Shown here piece by piece: positions 13,719-20,710 of a stretch of 20,710 nucleotides of DNA. The stretch lies in assembly GCA_045634365.1 (NCBI GenBank), contig JAZRAC010000068.1, positions 1-20,710 on the forward strand. The letters are read 5' to 3'. The notes under the pieces are model-generated. The model was given only the letters and a program-made list of their open reading frames with translations. It made no database searches and was not told where the DNA came from. The first letter of the stretch is position 1. Every line of letters begins with the position of its first letter. This DNA is from HGM04593 sp045634365. Lineage in GTDB: Bacteria; Bacteroidota; Bacteroidia; Bacteroidales; Bacteroidaceae. The position numbers were made by a program, and so were the translations under genes.

Positions 13719-14327
13719 TTATTCACCGTCGTCTACGACGAACTGGCCGGTCGAGGCATCGATATCACCCTCATCAGTCGGAATTATTCCAACGTAGAAT
13801 GGCGCGGGACATTTATCCGAAACCTCAATATTTAGTGTGGTACCCGAAGCATCGGTTTCCTTTGCGCCGGATTCTTGTGCCGGTTTGGTATTCGTGCGGA
13901 ACATCTCATTACCCAGCACGCGGAATTTTCCATCGCGCTCTTGGTATATGTAGATAAGGTCCGAACCATTAGCCAAACGGCAGAAACCCGTTGCTTCCTC
14001 GGCTTTTCCGGGGTGCTTGAAAGTTGCTTTATTCAAAAACGACTTACAGGGATACTCTCCCTGCGAATCCGAAGAAACATTCGATGCTGTGTCGTCAAGG
14101 TCGATAACTTTGAACCTTACATCTGCGGCAAGCACAAAATTTCCGTCAAGTACAGGAAGTTCCTCCATGGTAACTCCCTCTTTGTCCAACTCCGGCAAAG
14201 TAGGGAACGACACAATGCTGGCTTTTGAAACAAAGTAGGCTTTGCGACGGACACCCGGCATAACCGTGGTACCATCACAAAAGCGTAGTGAATCATACAA
14301 GTTAGGTGCAGAACATTTATTTGACAT
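13719..14327 (-). CDS. Probable major tail tube protein
   Basis: The 202-aa protein begins MSNKCSAPNLYDSLRFCDG and appears as a beta-rich fold with PGVRRKAYF, then an FVLAADVRFKVIDL strand pair, a PGKAEEATGF turn, and GSDLIYIYQERDGKFRVLG. This order (N-terminal extension, then the strand-rich core with 'pG..e..gf...dliyi...dG..rvlG') resembles tail tube proteins of Bacteroidales phages. It is located directly after the major capsid gene. A perfect Shine-Dalgarno-type AAAGGAGG lies five bases before ATG, rare for this host group, and suggests strong expression. It could instead be a capsid decoration protein. Confidence 0.55.
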   Translation of the reverse strand: MSNKCSAPNLYDSLRFCDGTTVMPGVRRKAYFVSKASIVSFPTLPELDKEGVTMEELPVLDGNFVLAADVRFKVIDLDDTASNVSSDSQGEYPCKSFLNKATFKHPGKAEEATGFCRLANGSDLIYIYQERDGKFRVLGNEMFRTNTKPAQESGAKETDASGTTLNIEVSDKCPAPFYVGIIPTDEGDIDASTGQFVVDDGE

Positions 14328-14341
14328 AACTACCTCCTTTT

Positions 14342-15313
14342 TTATTCAGTGAACAACTTACCAACTAGCAGTCTCTCGGGCGAGATTGTTTCGTATTGAC
14401 AACCCATAAACATTGTAGCCTCGAATGTCACAATGAAAGGCTTGTATTTCTCAATTGCGATATGCTCCTCTTCGCCACGCTGATTGAAACCGACAAGCAT
14501 ATTGCTTGCAGGAGATAGCTGGATATAAGGAGAATCGGTTTTGTTCGCAAGGACAACAAATTCTACGTTGGGGAAACCTTCAACGTGCAATTTCTCGAAG
14601 CCTTTGTTGTAGACAATTGCGCCGACAGTAGCCTGATAGTCGTCTACATAGGCATCGTAAATATCCTGTGAACAATAGAGTTTCAATTTCTTATGTTTAC
14701 GCAATTTTGCAACACCGGCGCGACAAAATGATTTAAGTGAATCAACAGCATTGGTTGAGTCAATTTTTGCATCGAACTCATAGAGGTTCTTTTTAGCGAC
14801 AGAGATATTACCGTCGTTAATCTCCTTTGTCGCAATAGTGTCGAATCCATCGAACAAGTCTACCGATCTTGTACCATCATCTTTACGAACAGCATTCCAA
14901 ATAGCATCGTTCAGATGGTCACCGATCTTGGCCGCAAGGTAAGAACAAACACGCTTGGTTATCTCTGTTTTTGTAAGAGCCTCGCCTTTGGTGATTGCGG
15001 AGTCATAGATTGAACCAACGATAGAATTGGGAGAGAAGTCTTTAACGACTGAGCCAAGATAAGTGCGGAGAGTACGACCGACGATGTTTACATCGCCCTT
15101 GTCTACGCGAGTTTCAGAATAAGGCCCCATTTCCATATCACCATCGAGCTGACCGACAGTTTCGGAATAACGTATACCATAACGAGTGGTCATGTGTGCC
15201 AAAGTGTCACTCATTGAGTGAACAGGCATCATCAGGAGGTCGGGGCGATACTTTGCCGCTGATGCAGCAAGTTCAGCAGGTGTTATTTTTACAGTGCTTG
15301 ATATAGTTCCCAT
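14342..15313 (-). CDS. Major capsid protein
   Basis: The 323-aa protein follows the prohead protease/scaffold gene, the usual partner order. It starts MGTISSTVKITPAELAASAA. Its centre has GEALTKTEITKRVCSYLAAK and DHLNDAIWNAV, a helix like the spine helix of HK97-fold capsids. The C-terminal part runs QLSPASNMLVGF, then KYKPFIVTFEATMFMGCQ, a beta-type P-domain ending. The length is typical of small HK97-fold capsid proteins. The N-terminal portion, up to about residue 70, could be trimmed by the protease. The call rests on context and overall pattern; the fold itself is not directly seen. Confidence 0.75.
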   Translation of the reverse strand: MGTISSTVKITPAELAASAAKYRPDLLMMPVHSMSDTLAHMTTRYGIRYSETVGQLDGDMEMGPYSETRVDKGDVNIVGRTLRTYLGSVVKDFSPNSIVGSIYDSAITKGEALTKTEITKRVCSYLAAKIGDHLNDAIWNAVRKDDGTRSVDLFDGFDTIATKEINDGNISVAKKNLYEFDAKIDSTNAVDSLKSFCRAGVAKLRKHKKLKLYCSQDIYDAYVDDYQATVGAIVYNKGFEKLHVEGFPNVEFVVLANKTDSPYIQLSPASNMLVGFNQRGEEEHIAIEKYKPFIVTFEATMFMGCQYETISPERLLVGKLFTE

Positions 15314-15314
15314 A

Positions 15315-15635
15315 TTAAATAAGGTCTTCTACTTTGTTATACATCTCCTTGCTCCTAGAAGAAGTAGCAAGTACGTTATCTATGTCGTTATCGACAATCT
15401 CGGTATCCTCAGCGCCGGGGCCCTTTTTAAGGTTCTCAACCTGCGTTTTCAGTTCGGCAATACTTTTATCGCGGTCGGCGATAGTATTATCCTTCTCTGT
15501 GATGGAGCTTTCGAGCGAGGATATATGGTCCTCAACCTTCTGCATCTCATCGCCGGTGATAGCAACTGTGCCATCATCGGCCGTGGAAAATTCTTTTTCC
15601 AGAACTTTTCCAATAGAATCGAATTTCTTTTTCAT
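15315..15635 (-). CDS. Possible nested scaffold protein (106 aa) from an internal start
   Basis: In the same frame as the protease, ATG at 15635 opens MKKKFDSIGKVLEKEFS. It is preceded by an A-rich leader (AATCTAAAAATAAAAATCAA), the form used at true starts in this window. The product would be the helical C-terminal domain alone, as in lambda C/Nu3, where a scaffold is made from a start inside the protease gene. The protein ends NKVEDLI. Whether the internal start is used cannot be told from sequence. Confidence 0.5.
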   Translation of the reverse strand: MKKKFDSIGKVLEKEFSTADDGTVAITGDEMQKVEDHISSLESSITEKDNTIADRDKSIAELKTQVENLKKGPGAEDTEIVDNDIDNVLATSSRSKEMYNKVEDLI

Positions 15636-16376
15636 TTGATTTTTATTTTTAGATTTATCGCCATTGTCATTTTGTTTGTCAAGCTGCTCTACTTCTTCTG
15701 TGGTACCAGAGGGTTCTGCTTTCTTTTTGCTATTAAAACTAGCGAGGAAGCGAGAAAACCACGAAGGAGTTTCCTCTTCAAACGAAAGACCCTCAACTGG
15801 TAGTTCCATATTGATAAAGCGGTATTTGTCGGCAGGAGAAAGGTTTTGTTTTTTGTCATCGTCGGAAATCTCGTCGATAAGACCAAGTTCCAAAGCCTCT
15901 GTGGCATTGAGCCACTTGCCCTCTTTAAGGACATTAAGAATTTCGGAGATAGGTTTGCCGCATCGATCAGCATACAGTTGGGCGAGAACAACATCAATTT
16001 TGTCGTTCTCTTTCTTGTTGGCAGTGAGGTCATCAATGAGCTTCTGAATCTGGTCGGCATTATAACTGCCCCAAGCATCGATGAAATTAGAGCACTTGTG
16101 AACGAGGAAAAAAGAATATTTCCCCATTACGATTTTCTTTGCACCCATAGCTGCCACAGTTGCAGCTGATGCTGTAAAACCGGAGATGTATGCAGTTACA
16201 TCGCCGTGGTCGCGGAACTGTTGCATAATGTCGAGCCCGTCGTCGAGAAATCCTCCGGGAGAGGAGATAAGCACATTGACAGGTGTGCCGGCGTAACGCG
16301 CGAGAACTTCTCGAACAGCAATTTTTGAAGAGTTCCAACAACCGATGGTAGTGTTTAAATAAAGATGATAGTCCAT
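15315..16376 (-). CDS. ClpP-type prohead protease with C-terminal scaffold-like domain
   Basis: ATG at 16376 (MDYHLYLNTTIGCWNSS) is chosen; the longer frame begins with TTG at 16412. The protease part spans residues about 1-170: the strand-rich NVLISSPGGFLDDG, Ser70 in SGFTASAAT as the nucleophile, His93 in FLVHK, and NATEALELGLID near the end. Where ClpP has the triad Asp (R-D-x-F/W) this protein has Gly153 (EGKWLN). Residues about 190-247 are a flexible, charged linker. From Met248 (nt 15635) a lone helical domain of 106 residues follows, with a coiled coil (EDHISSLESSITEKDN) and an acidic tail; this fits an internal scaffold. The MCP gene begins two bases after the stop. Confidence 0.82.
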   Translation of the reverse strand: MDYHLYLNTTIGCWNSSKIAVREVLARYAGTPVNVLISSPGGFLDDGLDIMQQFRDHGDVTAYISGFTASAATVAAMGAKKIVMGKYSFFLVHKCSNFIDAWGSYNADQIQKLIDDLTANKKENDKIDVVLAQLYADRCGKPISEILNVLKEGKWLNATEALELGLIDEISDDDKKQNLSPADKYRFINMELPVEGLSFEEETPSWFSRFLASFNSKKKAEPSGTTEEVEQLDKQNDNGDKSKNKNQMKKKFDSIGKVLEKEFSTADDGTVAITGDEMQKVEDHISSLESSITEKDNTIADRDKSIAELKTQVENLKKGPGAEDTEIVDNDIDNVLATSSRSKEMYNKVEDLI

Positions 16377-16444
16377 TTGCAATATATTTACCGCAAATAA
16401 ACTATCAGTCAAAAAAGTATAAAAAGACTATAAATAGAGGAGTA

Positions 16445-16858
16445 TCAATCCAAAATAGCCAGTAAACCGAATATATTTGAGTATTCGGCACTCAATTTTG
16501 TTATAGATTTCTTTGTAATATTAGCAGGGTAGTGATCCTCGACAGTTGTTATAACATAAGGTTTGTCGTTAGTACCCATTAAGAACTGCCCGCCACTGAT
16601 AGTTGTTAGGCGGTAACATAGGCGACGCCCTGCTACTGAAAAGTTTGTAGGAAGCTCGGCCGACAACTTTAACGTGAAAATAGTTTCCCTATCAACGATT
16701 TTTGTTTCCGACGTAAGAGAAGAAAAATCTATGGTTGGCAGCGTTTGAAAGTTTCTCCATTTTTGGAGGAGTACTCCGGTGTTTTTAACAACAACAAGAT
16801 CGGCAAGATAACGAGCTTCTGTGTATTCAATTTTCTTGATATGTAAAAAACGTTCCAT
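16445..16858 (-). CDS. Small probable virion-associated protein (137 aa), unknown function
   Basis: MERFLHIKKIEYTEARYLAD starts a beta-rich, mixed protein with VAGRRLCYRLTTISGGQFL, then MGTNDKPYVITTVEDHY, which look like successive strands with tight turns. The close is a hydrophobic NIFGLLAILD. Its position between the 160-aa gene and the protease gene places it in the capsid operon. It may be a capsid or tail component. I do not recognise the family. Confidence 0.58.
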   Translation of the reverse strand: MERFLHIKKIEYTEARYLADLVVVKNTGVLLQKWRNFQTLPTIDFSSLTSETKIVDRETIFTLKLSAELPTNFSVAGRRLCYRLTTISGGQFLMGTNDKPYVITTVEDHYPANITKKSITKLSAEYSNIFGLLAILD

Positions 16859-16922
16859 AAGTGTTAATGGTTGTTAATGGTGTTTATCAATTTATAAAAC
16901 CGAAAAAGTGGCCTCTTTGTCC

Positions 16923-17405
16923 CTATTTTTTTCTTAAATAATTTCGTAAATCTATTCCTTTTTCAGTATAAGCCTTGCGAATGCGAAAATATTTCTGCCT
17001 CACTGTTTCTACATGGTCGAGAGAGATGCCGTGCATCTCACACCATGCTGCTATATGGGTATTTACACCCTTTCCATTGCTTGCAAGGGTTAATGTCGCG
17101 AGCTCACTCCAAAGATTTTGTCGAAATAAATCCTCAATCGATTCGATAACAGCTTTCTTGCCACATTCAGACAAGTGATTATAATACTCAACTGGTTTTG
17201 CTTTTGAGTCCGGAATATATATTGCTGTTTTATCTATGTTGTTATTAGTTTCCACAGCTTCGTTGTCCGGGCGTTTCTGCAAGAAAGTGCGAATAACGGC
17301 ATTTTCATTGGAGTGGTCGGGAAACCTCACCGGGGAACCCAAGGAATGGATAAGCCACTCTTTAAGATAAGGCTTTAAGTCTAAATATATAACAAACAGG
17401 CTCAT
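16923..17405 (-). CDS. 160-aa protein of unknown function, first gene of the capsid operon
   Basis: It starts MSLFVIYLDLKPYLKEWLIH after a very short leader from the -7 box at 17429-17422. Residues 25-45 (GSPVRFPDHSNENAVIRTFL) are followed by a loop with polar repeats (ETNNNIDKT). The C-terminal half is helical (HLSECGKKAVIESIEDLFRQ, then HIAAWCEMHGISLDHVETVR and QKYFRIRKAYTEKG) and could contain a helix-turn-helix near residues 118-145, with a basic C-terminus. Proteins of this kind sit among the structural genes of Bacteroidales phages in my recollection, but I know no proven function. A regulator of late genes is one option, given the motif cluster upstream; that is speculation. Confidence 0.6.
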   Translation of the reverse strand: MSLFVIYLDLKPYLKEWLIHSLGSPVRFPDHSNENAVIRTFLQKRPDNEAVETNNNIDKTAIYIPDSKAKPVEYYNHLSECGKKAVIESIEDLFRQNLWSELATLTLASNGKGVNTHIAAWCEMHGISLDHVETVRQKYFRIRKAYTEKGIDLRNYLRKK

Positions 17406-17421
17406 AGGTATAAGTTTTTGG

Positions 17422-17429
17422 CAAAAGTA
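17422..17429 (-). promoter_or_regulatory. Promoter -7 box (TACTTTTG) for the capsid operon
   Basis: The minus strand reads TACTTTTG, matching TAnnTTTG, 16 bases before ATG 17405. It is identical to the box before ATG 6400 and its spacing is one base different. A clear -33 box is lacking. Both boxes are preceded by a similar A/T-rich tract ending in AC or TC. Confidence 0.52.
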
Positions 17430-17498
17430 GTAAAATATTAAAGATTTTCTTTTAAAATCAGTAATATATTGCAGAATAGGGCATATATGTATACGTTT

Positions 17499-17712
17499 CT
17501 ACATCTACTACATTTTCTATTCTAATCCAACTATTTGAATATAAGCAAATTACAAAATCTTGACTTTTCTACAAATTTCACTACACAGATATTAAAAGTT
17601 GAAAAGTGCTTATTCCATCTTGTTTTGTAGAAAATTGTAAAACCATTGTAGTTATTATATACACTATTTAATTCCCTTATTATAAACATTGTAGAAGTTG
17701 TAGAAATTGTAG
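17499..17712. repeat. Cluster of nine CTACA / TGTAG motifs
   Basis: On the plus strand CTACA occurs at 17499, 17508, 17569 and 17581, and TGTAG at 17626, 17647, 17690, 17699 and 17708. Three of the latter form a 9-base tandem repeat (N-TTGTAGAA) at 17688-17714. TTTTCTACAAA (17565-17575) and TTTGTAGAAAA (17624-17634) are a perfect 11-base inverted repeat. All CTACA lie on the promoter side and all TGTAG on the far side, a symmetrical layout. Confidence 0.68.
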
Positions 17713-17750
17713 AAATATAAATTAAGGTGTTTTTTTCTCGCGGGAGAAGC

Positions 17751-17783
17751 AAAAATAAAAGGGTGCCGTTATTAGCACCCTTT
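17751..17783 (-). terminator. Rho-independent terminator of the tail operon
   Basis: AAAGGGTGC (17758-17766) and GCACCCTTT (17775-17783) pair over nine bases, and on the minus strand TTTATTTTT follows. It starts 24 bases past the stop at 17807. Confidence 0.8.
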
Positions 17784-17806
17784 GAACGTGATTAAAAAAG
17801 CCTTGC

Positions 17807-19792
17807 CTATTCCTCTAATCGATAGAAATAGCCGGTAACAAGTTTTTCAACCCCTGTGCTATTTATTTGATATTCTAGTTTTTCGCATAAATAGACTTGA
17901 TTTCTTATGAGGTACTTGTATCTTGGATTAAGTATTTCTTTCGTTATAAACTTGATACAATATTTATTATCTGTGTTCACAACTGGTTCTGCTGCGAAAA
18001 CTTCTGTCGCCAGAGAGTAGGCTGGGGAACCTTCGCAAAGATTTAGTCCGTATGATTGAATATTATTGCCATTATAATCTTTATGATTACCAAGAGAATA
18101 GACAATAGGTTTAGGATATCTTACTATCGATTTATCCAATAAAAGATGTTCGCTATAAGCACTGCAATTAATTGCAACAGGCAATATGTCTTTTCCGCTT
18201 TCTATCCCATCATCTTCGCTACCTGTTATTGCATCTTCAACACATTCAATAATATTTTCTTCTCCTGTATCTATTGCTTCATTCCATCTTCTGACAGAGT
18301 AGTCAAGTGTGCTCATATAGTATTTTTTACCCTTACACCTCTGCAGGATAGTTTCGAGGTTTTGAATGCCACTTGAGTTATAAACAAGTAATTCATACTC
18401 ATGTTTTAGTTTAACAGGAACTATTTTAAGTTCTATATCAAGATCGCTATTACTCTCCTTAATAATTCTATCACGAAAGAAATTAACATTCGTCATTCCG
18501 CTAGTAAAATCTAGTGCTTCTATTCTTTTTCTATATACAAACATCTCTTCCGTATCATCAATTACAATTATATAACCTTTGTAAGCATTATAGTATGCAT
18601 CTGTGTAGGCACCATCATAATATGATGATTCATCTTTAAGAAAATCATCGTATGTCGCGTAATGTTTGTATTTTGCATTTTCGAGTATCCAAGGTTCTAA
18701 CCTAGTAAATGGGTCTACCTCCTCATAGCCGACATTTGATGTTGATAAAATGCTTTTACTATCATCATTTGAAATACTGAACTCTTCCAGAATTTTGTTT
18801 ATATCAACTAAATCGCGATTTATATAGTCTATTCTACGCATAATATTGATATGCTTTTTATCCTCATCAACATCGAAAACTACTCCAAAAAAATATTCAA
18901 GTTGAGTAATGAAATCCTTTACGGTCCAATGCGGGAGAGCCTTATTGCGTTCAGCTTTCTCATTGGCACACGCTATGAATATTTTAGAAAATAGTTCGTT
19001 TTTTGAAAGGTAGGAAAGGTCGCAGGTGTAGCCCAAAGACTTAAATACCCTCTCTATCATCGGTAGTAAATATGGTTGAACGGCAAAACGTACTTGGGGA
19101 TACCCATTGGGTGAAACAAATATCATATTATTTATCTCATCAAAATAAAAAATATTATCCATCGGTCCCAAATAAAAAATATTATTATTGGAAGAATCTA
19201 CTAGCTGTTTCACAATCCAATCGTTACACATTACACCCGATGTTTCATTGTATATAGGAAACGCAACCCATTCGTTGTTTTTTCCAAAAAGTTTTTCAAT
19301 CATTCTGCGTATTGCCTCCTCGTGCCCAAGCATTGTGACATCGGTTAGATATGCTATCCAAATAGTCTTATAAAATAAAGAATACGCAGTCTTTGCTGTT
19401 TGTGTAATATCATTATATGCCATTCCCCATTTTCCAAGGTCAAGCTCATCAATGAATATCTCTTCCATTTTGTTGTAGAAATTCATTAGTGAGGTACCGC
19501 CTAATATCTGTACTTTGACATATTCTTCTGTAACCTCAATAATAACAGCCTCGCCCGTGATGAGAGTCTTGTTCCCCACTTTTATACTCGCCGGCAAAGT
19601 TATAGCCTTGTGTTTATAATCAAGCCTATTTATATGCCCCAGAACCTTTATATTCTGCTCTATGTGCATAGGTAGAACTATGCTTAATGTAGAAGAACCG
19701 GCCTTTGTGAAAAATGGATTTTCAAGAATAAGCTTTATAGAGGTGTTGCTTTGAGGTATGACCTCTTTGCCACCAAGAAGTATCTGTATCAT
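17807..19792 (-). CDS. Large tail protein, probable hub / tail-tip component (661 aa)
   Basis: The ATG overlaps the tape measure stop (ATGA), so it is co-translated with it. The N-terminal ~120 residues (MIQILLGGKEVIPQSNTSIK to GEAVIIEVTEEYVKVQILGG) look beta-rich, like tail tip proteins that ring the tube end. Middle parts have SLGYTCDLSYLSKNELF and HWTVKDFITQLEYFFGVVFD, the latter like the segment seen in phage hub proteins that follow the tape measure. The C-terminal half is acidic and strand-rich (IELKIVPVKLKHEYELLVY). No hydrolase motif is visible. It is markedly AT-rich: 17 of 60 bases are G/C at 18541-18600. Place after the tape measure makes a tip/hub role likely. Confidence 0.6.
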   Translation of the reverse strand: MIQILLGGKEVIPQSNTSIKLILENPFFTKAGSSTLSIVLPMHIEQNIKVLGHINRLDYKHKAITLPASIKVGNKTLITGEAVIIEVTEEYVKVQILGGTSLMNFYNKMEEIFIDELDLGKWGMAYNDITQTAKTAYSLFYKTIWIAYLTDVTMLGHEEAIRRMIEKLFGKNNEWVAFPIYNETSGVMCNDWIVKQLVDSSNNNIFYLGPMDNIFYFDEINNMIFVSPNGYPQVRFAVQPYLLPMIERVFKSLGYTCDLSYLSKNELFSKIFIACANEKAERNKALPHWTVKDFITQLEYFFGVVFDVDEDKKHINIMRRIDYINRDLVDINKILEEFSISNDDSKSILSTSNVGYEEVDPFTRLEPWILENAKYKHYATYDDFLKDESSYYDGAYTDAYYNAYKGYIIVIDDTEEMFVYRKRIEALDFTSGMTNVNFFRDRIIKESNSDLDIELKIVPVKLKHEYELLVYNSSGIQNLETILQRCKGKKYYMSTLDYSVRRWNEAIDTGEENIIECVEDAITGSEDDGIESGKDILPVAINCSAYSEHLLLDKSIVRYPKPIVYSLGNHKDYNGNNIQSYGLNLCEGSPAYSLATEVFAAEPVVNTDNKYCIKFITKEILNPRYKYLIRNQVYLCEKLEYQINSTGVEKLVTGYFYRLEE

Positions 19793-20710
19793 CTTTCAGA
19801 GTTGTTTTTCATTTTTAAATACTGTGAATATTTCTGCTCAAAGCCACGCTCGCCGTCGAGAATTACAAAGGCATCAATGCCTTCGTCGAGCTTCTCATTC
19901 AAACGCTTGATAACCTCATTGTTGCCGGTTAAACTGCCTGCGACGGCCAGCAGTTCCCCGCTGTTCTGTCTGCTTTCCTGCGCAGTCGTCTTTGTCGCCT
20001 GCACGATGGCCCCCGTTCCCAGTGCGTGAGATACGTCTTCCTGTGTCAGGCTGCCTATCGTATTATTACGTTGCGCATAATCGAGCAGGGAGAAGAACGG
20101 CGCGAGGGCAGGGTTGGCAGTGGCCGAAGCGTTTGCAACAAACTCATTTGCGTGGACAACACCCACGACCTCGTGGTTATTTAAGCTCTTCCTTGTAAAA
20201 CCTCCGTAATAATATCCGGCCTCCTGCACTTGATGCTGCTCCCTTATTGTGGCAATTTGCTTCATACCGGCACCCAAGGCCATAGCTGCTGCCACAGGGC
20301 CCAACAGCCAATGCTCCTTCGATGCCGAGGCATAAGCATTGATGGCAGCCACTGCTGTTTGGGCAAGAGCGCCTGCAATCTCAATAGTCATAGCCTTTTT
20401 GTTGGCCTTTCTCTTTGCCTTCGCAATCTCTCTATCTCGCTGTTCTTCCAGCTGCTTAACCTTCTTGTCATTCTTCCCGGCCGCCTTAATCTGCTGGTCA
20501 TATTTCTTCTCAATCCTGGTAACCTCTAAATCAGCCTCTGCCTGGGCATAGTTGCTATAAATCTGCAATGCCGAGCCGGCCACAGCCCATGCACTCTCGG
20601 CCGCTTTGCCGAGATCCTCAAAGGATAGTTTGCCTTTCTCGGTTACGCTGTCAATGAGGTCGCTGATTGAGAAATACATCTCCTTGGTTTTGTCGCCCCA
20701 ACCTCCACCA
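19789..20710 (-). CDS. Tail tape measure protein, C-terminal part (N-terminus beyond right edge)
   Basis: The frame stays open upstream of the internal Met at 20679 to the window edge (ending ...GGGWGDKTKE before that Met), so the true start lies outside. From that Met, residues 46-95 are a charged coiled coil (TRIEKKYDQQIKAAGKNDKK). About 96-140 is hydrophobic and Ala-rich (IAGALAQTAVAAINAYASA, then GPVAAAMALGAG), as in tape measure membrane-like segments. Then GYYYGGFTRK, the VGVVHANEFVANASAT motif, and AQRNNTIGSLTQEDVSHALG follow, a C-terminal signature I associate with Bacteroidales tape measures. The protein sets tail length and leaves with the DNA. Its G/C share is high: 34 of 60 bases at 20281-20340. 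Confidence 0.8.
   Translation of the reverse strand, partial: GGGWGDKTKEMYFSISDLIDSVTEKGKLSFEDLGKAAESAWAVAGSALQIYSNYAQAEADLEVTRIEKKYDQQIKAAGKNDKKVKQLEEQRDREIAKAKRKANKKAMTIEIAGALAQTAVAAINAYASASKEHWLLGPVAAAMALGAGMKQIATIREQHQVQEAGYYYGGFTRKSLNNHEVVGVVHANEFVANASATANPALAPFFSLLDYAQRNNTIGSLTQEDVSHALGTGAIVQATKTTAQESRQNSGELLAVAGSLTGNNEVIKRLNEKLDEGIDAFVILDGERGFEQKYSQYLKMKNNSER

Larger units (their letters stand above)
17406..17806. other. 401-bp noncoding stretch with promoter, terminator and TGTAG/CTACA cluster
   Basis: AT-rich, with no convincing frame. It contains the tail operon terminator on the right (17751-17783), the promoter box of the capsid operon on the left (17422-17429), and between them the cluster of CTACA/TGTAG motifs. 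The short frame at 17531-17752 has no family features. Confidence 0.7.

Noticed and set aside
16377..16412. TTG start for the protease
   Set aside because: The ATG at 16376 follows directly, has a good leader and begins at the first strand of the protease domain.
17688..17714. Tandem TTGTAGAA triplet as a CRISPR or satellite
   Set aside because: Units are nine bases with no spacers. The motif also occurs singly and inverted nearby, so a binding-site cluster fits better.
17531..17752. Minus-strand 73-aa frame in the noncoding stretch
   Set aside because: AT-rich, no leader or family features, and it spans the repeated TGTAG motifs.
1..20710. tRNA genes, CRISPR arrays, transposases or a diversity-generating retroelement
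   Set aside because: No cloverleaf-like, array-like, transposase-like or reverse-transcriptase-like sequence was seen.

Overview
The window looks like part of a tailed, siphovirus-like phage or prophage of a Bacteroidales host (Bacteroides/Phocaeicola/Parabacteroides type). The evidence is the recurring Bacteroidetes -7 promoter box TAnnTTTG, A/T-rich leaders instead of Shine-Dalgarno sites before most genes, a DUF5053-like protein, and virion proteins of the kind seen in gut Bacteroidales phages. No integrase, lysis, replication or repressor gene is visible, so lytic and temperate lifestyles cannot be separated. No sheath gene is seen.

Almost all genes are on the minus strand, so the window reads right to left. 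20710-17807: C-terminus of the tail tape measure protein and a large AT-rich tail/hub-like protein, closed by a terminator. 17806-17406: a noncoding stretch with nine TGTAG/CTACA motifs. 17405-13719: two small proteins of unknown role, a ClpP-type prohead protease fused to a scaffold-like tail, the major capsid protein and a probable tail tube protein, closed by a terminator. 13645-9901: a packaging operon with a coiled-coil protein, a PLD-like protein, a small HTH protein and the small and large terminase subunits. 9900-6445: an accessory island. 6400-1: a probable tail protein, a 77-aa protein, the portal, four connector/neck candidates, and the N-terminal part of a tail fibre that runs off the left edge.

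The accessory island has four parts: an 857-bp noncoding stretch with repeats and a plus-strand promoter-like site; a minus operon with an ArdC-N-like protein; a plus-strand unit (55-aa protein, then a DUF5053-like protein) with its own promoter, palindromic operator and terminator; and a divergent minus unit encoding a 98-aa protein. The 98-aa unit has a roughly 190-nt structured leader, its own promoter and its own terminator.

The structural genes together would build and fill the head (portal, protease/scaffold, capsid, terminase), join it to a tail (connectors, tube, tape measure, hub) and attach to the host (fibre). The block order is permuted relative to the usual terminase-portal-protease-capsid-connector-tail order. 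The most striking unexplained element is the pseudoknot-capable leader RNA at about 6983-6791, in which one segment can pair with either of two repeats, one of them directly upstream of the start codon. All function calls come from reading sequence and motifs; no database search was run.
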